In this document: positions 58,268 through 64,000 of the stretch, piece after piece
Numbering within the stretch: the stretch's first letter is position 1
Layout of the letters: every line of letters begins with the position of its first letter
DNA from: Zygosaccharomyces rouxii
Lineage: Eukaryota; Ascomycota; Saccharomycetes; Saccharomycetales; Saccharomycetaceae
Assembly: GCF_000026365.1 (NCBI RefSeq)
Contig: NC_012991.1
Span: forward strand, 186,001 to 250,000
DNA length: 64,000 nucleotides
Direction: 5' to 3'
Translations under genes and position numbers: made by a program
Notes under the pieces: model-generated
Told to the model about the DNA's origin: nothing
Seen by the model: the letters and a program-made list of their open reading frames with translations, nothing else
Database searches by the model: none

Positions 58268-59473
58268 CTAAACCCACCTCTGGACTACAACTGCATTGAC
58301 CAAACCAGCATCTTTCAAAGTAGATTGATATTCTTCTATAGGTTTCACTGGGAATGCGTGGTTTAGACTAAAGGCTCTTGAATCTGTAGTGTTGCTCCGC
58401 ACGTGGTCGTAAAGGAACTGAACGGTATCCGTAGAGTTGCAACGGAGCACTTCTCTCTTACCATTGGCATATCTAATTTGTACTGAAGAATCGCCCCTTG
58501 GTGAATCTGACTTGTGTGTATCTTTCTCTTCTTTTGTTTCCGCTGGAGATTCAGGAATCTTTACAGGTTCTACACTGGAAGCGTTGGAATCACCTGGCAC
58601 TGGTGATCCCAGCCTTTGTCCCTGACCTTGGAATCCACCCAATTTCCTCTTGGGTGGCTTATAGGATTCATCTAATTTTTTATAAACGTTGACATCCACT
58701 TCTTGGCCAAATTCCACATCTAACAACTTCAATGGAGCTCTACCTTGATTTAATTCATTCAGATAGAAGCTATTAGCAGGGTCATCGTATCGATACAATG
58801 GACCCTCTCCCACTTGGAAACCTTCTCTCCAAAATGTAATTGTTCTGGTAACTTTTCTGGGTTTTTCTGGTGCACTTTCTTTGGGGATGTTTTCTACCAC
58901 TTGGTTTGGTGCATCCACAATAGATCCCAATCTGTAGCCCTTACCTGTAAAATTCTTTGGTTTAGGTTTAGGTTGTTCAGCATCTGATTCCTGCTCAACT
59001 TGCTGACCTCCCTTTTTAGCCTTTTCCAACAAATCCTTGATTAAGGAATTAGGATCGTTGGGATCCGCGACTTCTAGTCCTGAAGTTTCACCACCTGCAA
59101 ACGTATTTCTATTTTCATCATCTTCATTATCATCTCCCTGGTCTTTAACCATATCTGAAAAGGACATGAATTTTGGCTTCTCTTTCTTTTGGCCGACTGG
59201 TGATGATGACGATGGTCTCGATAAACTCTCCTGTTGTCCTTGACTTGATGGGCGATGTTGTGAACTGGTTGCAGATTCATATGTGGGTGGATTACCACTT
59301 AAGTCACTTGCTTTGGCCCTTTTACCACCTTCTGAATCAGCTTCAGCTGCATAGTAAGCATTTAAGGCTTCACCTAGGTCACCAAACTCTTGCAAATATT
59401 CTTGAGCAGTATTGAAGGGACAATTGGCTAATGCCATAAATTGTTGGATATTCTCATCAGGAACACCGGACAT
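58268..59473 (-). CDS. SHP1: Cdc48 cofactor Shp1 (p47, UBA-SEP-UBX)
   Basis: The 401-residue protein (S. cerevisiae Shp1, YBL058W, 423) has an N-terminal UBA-like domain (about residues 5-43: FMALANCPFNTAQEYLQEFG) and an SEP domain (about 210-275: ITFWREGFQVGEGPLYRYDD, NQGRAPLKLL). A SHP-type Cdc48-binding segment lies near GQRLGSP. The C-terminal UBX domain covers about 325-401 and ends VVVQRWV. Shp1 recruits Cdc48 to ubiquitinated substrates and acts in Glc7 regulation and autophagy. It is convergent with PTH2 and on the same strand as MET6. Confidence 0.94.
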   Translation of the reverse strand: MSGVPDENIQQFMALANCPFNTAQEYLQEFGDLGEALNAYYAAEADSEGGKRAKASDLSGNPPTYESATSSQHRPSSQGQQESLSRPSSSSPVGQKKEKPKFMSFSDMVKDQGDDNEDDENRNTFAGGETSGLEVADPNDPNSLIKDLLEKAKKGGQQVEQESDAEQPKPKPKNFTGKGYRLGSIVDAPNQVVENIPKESAPEKPRKVTRTITFWREGFQVGEGPLYRYDDPANSFYLNELNQGRAPLKLLDVEFGQEVDVNVYKKLDESYKPPKRKLGGFQGQGQRLGSPVPGDSNASSVEPVKIPESPAETKEEKDTHKSDSPRGDSSVQIRYANGKREVLRCNSTDTVQFLYDHVRSNTTDSRAFSLNHAFPVKPIEEYQSTLKDAGLVNAVVVQRWV

Positions 59474-59869
59474 GTCTAATCAGCTAAACGTTCCTTAAGC
59501 TGAGCTCACTCACTTGTGATGAATTTCGATGGAGTGGTAGTGGCGATAGAAGCCCTTTAGATGGATTGATTTTAATTTCTATCTGGCCTCTGACGGAGTT
59601 TGCCACCTGAAAAATGCACAAAAAATAGACATGTGATATTCACGTGATATTCATGTGACCCGCGGTACTATCAAACTTGAGCGGCAAAGGCCAGCATAAG
59701 GAGTAATACCGTTTGGATCCACGATTGTTGAATCAGGGATCGTTGAGTATGCGAATTTCTCATTTAACGAATGTTGAATGCGTTATATTATACAAGTTAA
59801 AAATATATACGTTATGCGAAGTTGTAAGTACCGATGTTGAATCCCAAAATCAAAATGTCAAAGACATGA
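59474..59869. other. Intergenic MET6 3' flank / SHP1 promoter
   Basis: The 396-base spacer contains three phased E-boxes (59630-59657) upstream of SHP1 and a Reb1-unrelated CCGCGG. No gene is seen. Confidence 0.6.
59630..59657. promoter_or_regulatory. Three E-boxes at exact 11-bp spacing upstream of SHP1
   Basis: CATGTG (59630), CACGTG (59641) and CATGTG (59652) are separated by ATATT spacers, so starts are 11 bases apart, about one helical turn. CACGTGA matches Cbf1 sites. They lie 157-184 bases upstream of the SHP1 ATG. Confidence 0.65.
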
Positions 59870-62173
59870 TTATTTCTTGTGCTGTTCACGGAAGTGCTTA
59901 GCAGCAGCAACCATGTTAGTCAAACTTGCCCTAGTTTCTTCCCAATCTCTGGTCTTTAGACCACAGTCTGGGTTAACCCAGAACTTGTCAGCTGGATAAC
60001 TCTTCAAAATGTTCTCAATCTTAGAGATGAATTCTTCCTTTGATGGAACTCTTGGAGAGTGAATGTCGAAAAGACCCAAACCAATGTGGTTTGGATATTC
60101 CTTGAATTCAGCAATGTAGTGAGGATCATCCTTCTTAGAGAATTCGATGGAGACCACATCAGCATCTAGTGCCTTAATGTGGTTTGGATCTAGATCAGAG
60201 TAACAGAAGTGAGAGTGAATTTGAGTCTTGTTTTGCACACCAGAAGTGGCAACTCTGAAAGCTTGAGCAGCCCATTTCAAGTATGCACTTCTCTCTTCAC
60301 CAGCTCTCAATGGCAAACCTTCTCTGATAGCAGGCTCATCGACTTGGATGACCTTAATACCAGCGGCTTCCAAATCGTTAACTTCGTCTCTCAATGCAAG
60401 AGCCAATTGCAATGCTTGGGTCTGTTGGTCCACATCATCTCTTGGGAAAGACCATCTCAAACAAGTGACTGGACCGGTCAACATACCTTTAACTGGCTTG
60501 GTGGTGATGGATTGAGCGTAGACAGATTCCTTAACGGACATGGCCTCTGGTCTGGACAAGTCACCGACAATGATAGGTGGTCTGACGTATCTAGAACCGT
60601 AGGATTGAACCCAACCGTTAACGGTGAAAGTGTAACCTTGGATCTGTTCACCAAAGTATTGAACCATATCGTTTCTTTCAGGTTCACCGTGGACCAAGAC
60701 ATCAAGGCCAACTTCTTCTTGGAATCTGATAACAGATTCGATTTCAGAGTTGATGAATTTTTCGTATTCCTCAGCGGAAATGGTACCCTTAACGAATTTG
60801 TTTCTGTTGATTCTGATATCTTTAGTTTGAGGGAAAGAACCAATGGTGGTGGTTGGGAAGATTGGCAAGTTGAAAACCTTCTTTTGTTCAGCTAATCTCT
60901 GAGCGAATGGAGCTAGACGAGTGGACAATTTTTCGTTAATGGAGGCAACTCTCTTTTGAACAGCTTCGTCGTTGGTTCTCTTGGAAGCAGCTCTGGTGGC
61001 AACAGATTTAGCGTTGGCTTCCAATTCAGCCTCAACATCTTCACCTGCAACATTCTTGGTGATGATAACGACTTCCTTGACCTTTTGAGTAGCGAAGGAG
61101 AACCAATCTTTAATTTCTGGGTCCAACTTTGGTTCATTTTCCAAATCAACAGGAGTGTGCAACAAAGAAGAGGATGTAGCAACAACAACTCTGTCAGAAC
61201 CCAACTTGGCAACGGCCTTGTTAACCAATTCGGATGATTTGGCGAAGTTGTTCTTCCAGATGTTTCTACCGTCGACGATACCAACGGACAAAGTTTGGTC
61301 CTTGTTGACGATATCCAAGACCTTGTCGAATTGCTCAGGACCTCTGACAAAATCGAAGTGTAGACCGCCAATTGGCAAGTTCTTCAAAGAGTCCAAGTTT
61401 GGCAAAGTAGTACCGAAATAGGTAGCCAAAGTAATCTTGGGCAAGCCAGATTGCTTACCCAAGTATTCGTAGGCCTTTCTGATAGCATCTTGAGCAGACT
61501 TTTCCAAGTCCAACACTAGAACTGGTTCATCCAATTGAACTTCAGTGGCACCAGCAGCCTGTAGCTTAGACAAGATTTCCTTGTAAAGAGGCAACAATTG
61601 CTCCAAAAGAGACAATGGTTCCAAGTCTAGAGAACCCTTATCAGCCTTACCCAAAAGCAAGAAAGAAACAGGACCCAATAGAACTGGTCTAGTTTGGATA
61701 CCTAGCTCCTTAGCTTCCAAATATTCATCAACTGGCTTTTGGCCATTCAATTTGAATTCGGTGGAATGGGAGAAAGTTGGTCTCACGTAGTGGTAGTTGG
61801 AGTCAAACCACTTAACCATTTCCAATGCTGTGACATCGACAGCCTTGGAGGTTTCAGTTGCCTTTCTTTGCAAACCTCTACCCATAGCAAACATAGTGTC
61901 TAATAGTGGTAAATCGTACTTGGTGTAACGCTCTGGGACCACATTAAACAACAATGACAAGTCTAAAACTTGATCGTAGTAAGAGAAATCATTAGATGGA
62001 ATGATATCAACACCAGCATCTTTCTGCAATTTCCAGTTTGCAACTCTGATGTCCTTACCAACTTTTAGCAATTCATCAACTGAAGCCTTACCCTTCCAGT
62101 AAGATTCAGTGATCTTCTTAAGTTCTCTATTAGGACCAATTCTTGGGAAACCAAGTACAGCAGATTGAACCAT
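59870..62173 (-). CDS. MET6: Cobalamin-independent methionine synthase
   Basis: The ATG at 62173 gives 767 residues, the length of S. cerevisiae Met6 (YER091C); the longer frame to 62326 adds an improbable 51 residues. It transfers the methyl group of methyl-tetrahydrofolate polyglutamate to homocysteine. The N-terminus MVQSAVLGFPRIG is conserved. The C-terminal barrel holds the zinc ligands: His and Cys in HSHFCYSDLD (about residues 655-657), a Glu, and Cys in NPDCGLKTR (about 737). Codon bias is strong, consistent with high expression. CACGTG and Met31/32-like motifs lie upstream. Confidence 0.97.
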   Translation of the reverse strand: MVQSAVLGFPRIGPNRELKKITESYWKGKASVDELLKVGKDIRVANWKLQKDAGVDIIPSNDFSYYDQVLDLSLLFNVVPERYTKYDLPLLDTMFAMGRGLQRKATETSKAVDVTALEMVKWFDSNYHYVRPTFSHSTEFKLNGQKPVDEYLEAKELGIQTRPVLLGPVSFLLLGKADKGSLDLEPLSLLEQLLPLYKEILSKLQAAGATEVQLDEPVLVLDLEKSAQDAIRKAYEYLGKQSGLPKITLATYFGTTLPNLDSLKNLPIGGLHFDFVRGPEQFDKVLDIVNKDQTLSVGIVDGRNIWKNNFAKSSELVNKAVAKLGSDRVVVATSSSLLHTPVDLENEPKLDPEIKDWFSFATQKVKEVVIITKNVAGEDVEAELEANAKSVATRAASKRTNDEAVQKRVASINEKLSTRLAPFAQRLAEQKKVFNLPIFPTTTIGSFPQTKDIRINRNKFVKGTISAEEYEKFINSEIESVIRFQEEVGLDVLVHGEPERNDMVQYFGEQIQGYTFTVNGWVQSYGSRYVRPPIIVGDLSRPEAMSVKESVYAQSITTKPVKGMLTGPVTCLRWSFPRDDVDQQTQALQLALALRDEVNDLEAAGIKVIQVDEPAIREGLPLRAGEERSAYLKWAAQAFRVATSGVQNKTQIHSHFCYSDLDPNHIKALDADVVSIEFSKKDDPHYIAEFKEYPNHIGLGLFDIHSPRVPSKEEFISKIENILKSYPADKFWVNPDCGLKTRDWEETRASLTNMVAAAKHFREQHKK

Positions 62174-63022
62174 TGTGTGTTGTAGATTCTTGATAACTTG
62201 TACTACTTTAATATAAAATGAATTGACCAGAAGGTAGGGTACTGAAAGTGTTGAGTATAGTGCCCCTTTATATACTTCACAAATTTTTGCAAGAATTAAA
62301 TACGGTACGGCTCGCGCATAACACAATAATCACATGCAATGAGGTTGATTCATAGTAATCCATAGTATTACGAGTATTCTGCTGCATTAAAATCAGCTGG
62401 AATTATCACACAAAAAGTGTGGATTCGTTTAAGCACTATGGTGGCGGAAGATATTATAAAGGGAAATTGCAGTAAATAGACAAGAGACAATTGGCGTTGT
62501 ATTACCGATTCAATTGGTCAAGAGTTGCTTAATGTGTTCATGTACGTGTTACTACTGGGTTGTACTATGATTGAAAAAGAAGTCATCGATTGAACGAATG
62601 TTGAAAATTTCAAAATTGATCCTAACACCGACCGGTGTGAAAGCGGTGTGATATTTTTTGAAAGCCACCACACTATGTACGAAGCACAGTGCAATGTCAC
62701 GTTTTTTGATAAAGATAGCAAACCACGTGAATATCATGTGATACTGTAGTGTGATGCTGAGCGCTTAGATTCAAGGTTATGCTTCAAAAACGACATCAGC
62801 AATTGGGCATTTTATGCTAATCATGTTTAACTTGACATTGGAAGCGAACTCGACCACGTATTATCGCCCTCTACACTAGTAAAGACCTTTTTCATGCTTT
62901 GTCCGGGTAGCTTAGCGCACTACTTACTGCAAGGCCGTGTAACTAATATCATCAATTAGTCTAAAGGATAAGAGTAAGAAAGGGAAAACATTGTATTGGT
63001 GTTCCCCCTGCTCATACTCAGC
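62174..63022. other. Divergent intergenic region MET6 / IES5
   Basis: The 849-base shared promoter has sulfur-regulation motifs, listed separately. Small frames at 62518-62737 are fortuitous. No RNA gene is recognised. Confidence 0.6.
62415..62740. promoter_or_regulatory. Candidate Met31/32 and Cbf1 sites in the MET6 promoter
   Basis: AAGTGTGG (62415-62422) resembles the Met31/32 core (TGTGG). CACGTG (62724-62729) and CATGTG (62735-62740) are E-boxes, again 11 bases apart. Cbf1-Met4-Met28 and Met31/32 control MET genes in S. cerevisiae. Confidence 0.55.
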
Positions 63023-63373
63023 ATGGGTAAGCCTACAGGTTCATCAGAAACTGATTACAAGAAGGTTCTGTCTCGGAATGATGAACTGGTAAAGCAGGAG
63101 ACCACTCTAAAGAAAGAGTATACTACGCTGCTAAGAAAGATTTCTAGTATATGTTCGGTTTTAGATCAGTTGGAAGGTGAGACAGCAGAAACTCCGGGTC
63201 TCATATCCAATAGGTCTCTCAAAAGAGTTCCGGGATTCCAGTGGCATAACGACCAAATAAACCTCCTTGAAAAACTGTCACAGGAAAATCAAGAAATCAC
63301 GATACCAACAGAATTAATAGATTCTTATAAATTGTATAAGGATACTCCTCTATTACATAGAGATGTACAATAA
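63023..63373 (+). CDS. IES5: INO80 complex subunit Ies5
   Basis: The ATG at 63023 gives 116 residues (S. cerevisiae Ies5, YER092W, 125); the frame upstream begins with a non-ATG codon. The N-terminal half is a predicted coiled coil (NDELVKQETTLKKEYTTLL). There is no enzyme motif. The assignment rests on position between MET6 and TSC11, strand and length. Ies5 is a yeast-specific, non-essential subunit of the INO80 chromatin remodeller. It is convergent with TSC11, with a poly(A/T) tract in the 42-base gap. Confidence 0.85.
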   Translation: MGKPTGSSETDYKKVLSRNDELVKQETTLKKEYTTLLRKISSICSVLDQLEGETAETPGLISNRSLKRVPGFQWHNDQINLLEKLSQENQEITIPTELIDSYKLYKDTPLLHRDVQ

Positions 63374-63415
63374 TACAACGGTTTTTTTTTTAAAAAAAAA
63401 AAAAAAAAATATGCA

Positions 63416-64000
63416 TTAACATTGCTTCGTACTATTCCTCCTTTTCTCAACTCTAATTACATTTTCTAGTGCCTTCTTGTTTATGGAAAGTCCACATAGA
63501 AATTTTCGAACATGAGGTTTAAACCTGTATTGAGCCATCATGTCAAGAATCTTGTAAAACATGATTTCGCTTTCAAATAAACTTGAACCGTATTTTTTAT
63601 TCAACTCCGTAATTCCCTTAATTGCATTACCTGATAGGATGTGATTCCCCAGTTGTGATATTATTGTAAGCACTTCGTCAATTATCTTTTCTTCTTCGTT
63701 GCTGTATTGGCGCTGTTGGTTTAATATAGCTTTGGTATAAAATCTTTCCTCGGTCTTCATTAAATCTTGTAAAGAACCGTCTTCCAATGGATTTTCCATC
63801 ATAGTTTTTTCATCGAGTAAAACACGCAAGTTCAGATTTATTGGTTTGATATCGCCAAGCATGCGCCCAAATTTAGTATCAAACTCAATTATAGGTTCTT
63901 TGTATTCACCTTGTGCAATCCAACGTTTCTCGTTGTAAGACAAAAATTTATCCAAACGACTGGGGAAAGTTATACCCATTGGTGAGCCTTGTACGTTAAG
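63416..64000 (-). CDS. TSC11: TORC2 subunit Tsc11/Avo3, 3' part (partial at window end)
   Basis: The frame is open to the right edge, so only the C-terminal 194 or so residues are present, of about 1430 in S. cerevisiae Tsc11 (YER093C). Codons 5' of the Met at 63979 read without a stop (LNVQGSP), so that Met is internal. The segment MGITFPSRLDKFLSYN and its charged helical tail fit the C-terminus of the Rictor homologue. Tsc11 is essential in TORC2 for actin, sphingolipid and Ypk1 signalling. The neighbour IES5 supports the call. Confidence 0.88.
   Translation of the reverse strand, partial: LNVQGSPMGITFPSRLDKFLSYNEKRWIAQGEYKEPIIEFDTKFGRMLGDIKPINLNLRVLLDEKTMMENPLEDGSLQDLMKTEERFYTKAILNQQRQYSNEEEKIIDEVLTIISQLGNHILSGNAIKGITELNKKYGSSLFESEIMFYKILDMMAQYRFKPHVRKFLCGLSINKKALENVIRVEKRRNSTKQC

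Noticed and set aside
59630..59700. Point centromere (CDEI-like CACGTG followed by AT-rich DNA)
   Set aside because: No CDEIII-type TTCCGAA element within a suitable distance and the flank is not sufficiently AT-rich.
60209..60895. 228-codon ORF antisense to MET6
   Set aside because: It is a shadow of the strongly codon-biased MET6 sequence; the sense strand encodes an intact conserved enzyme.
62900..62950. tRNA-like sequence (GTCCGGGTAGCTTAGC)
   Set aside because: No anticodon arm, T loop or acceptor complement could be folded.

Overview
This window is nuclear DNA of a budding yeast (Saccharomycetaceae). The genes are compact and mostly intronless. The few introns have GTATGT/GTAAGT donors and xxCTAAC branch sites, and nearly every protein aligns by eye to a Saccharomyces cerevisiae protein. 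Gene order points to a lineage that did not pass through the whole-genome duplication. Genes that lie on two sister regions in S. cerevisiae are interleaved here, with strands preserved: YLR190-196 with YDL169-174, and YER086-093 with YBL051-058. DOT6/TOD6 and PTC2/PTC3 are each represented by one gene. The Zygosaccharomyces/Torulaspora clade fits best, probably Zygosaccharomyces, but the species is an inference. S. cerevisiae names and family facts are recalled from memory; no search was run.

Layout. (1) 0.4-4.3 kb: ETP1, PRS3 and a YKL033W-A-like HAD phosphatase with a 5' mini-exon. (2) 4.9-12.0 kb: a YDR381-384 block (YRA1, COI1, RPP2B, NKP1, ATO3) in which two membrane carriers, a Pmp47-type peroxisomal carrier and ORT1, lie between COI1 and RPP2B. 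(3) 12.8-36.4 kb: UGX2-like gene, PWP1, NMT1, an NCW2-like wall protein, UPS1, UGA3, GLT1, PAR32, HCR1, DLD1, an unrecognised 73-residue ORF, PEX13 and MMR1. (4) 36.4-38.4 kb: a 2 kb gap at the junction of two ancestral blocks. It holds a decayed 2-oxoglutarate/Fe(II) oxygenase pseudogene and a cluster of TTAGGG-type motifs. (5) 38.4-64.0 kb: ILV1, AIM10, SBH1, tRNA-Gln(CUG), PIN4, SAS3, DOT6/TOD6, a TatD-like nuclease, PTC2/3, TRP2, PTH2, SHP1, MET6, IES5 and the 3' part of TSC11, which runs off the right end.

Themes. UGA3, GLT1, PAR32 and ATO3 all concern nitrogen supply or ammonium. ILV1, TRP2, MET6 and ORT1 are amino-acid genes. PWP1 carries a dense PAC/RRPE array, and the DOT6/TOD6 gene, whose product binds PAC in S. 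cerevisiae, has a tandem GATGAG array in its own upstream region. No CRISPR array, intact transposon or viral element was seen. Most of the window is ordinary conserved yeast sequence. The main non-routine items are the oxygenase pseudogene, the self-matching GATGAG array, the GC-rich nested inverted repeats near 10.8-11.06 kb, the mini-exon of the YKL033W-A-like gene and the phased E-boxes upstream of SHP1.
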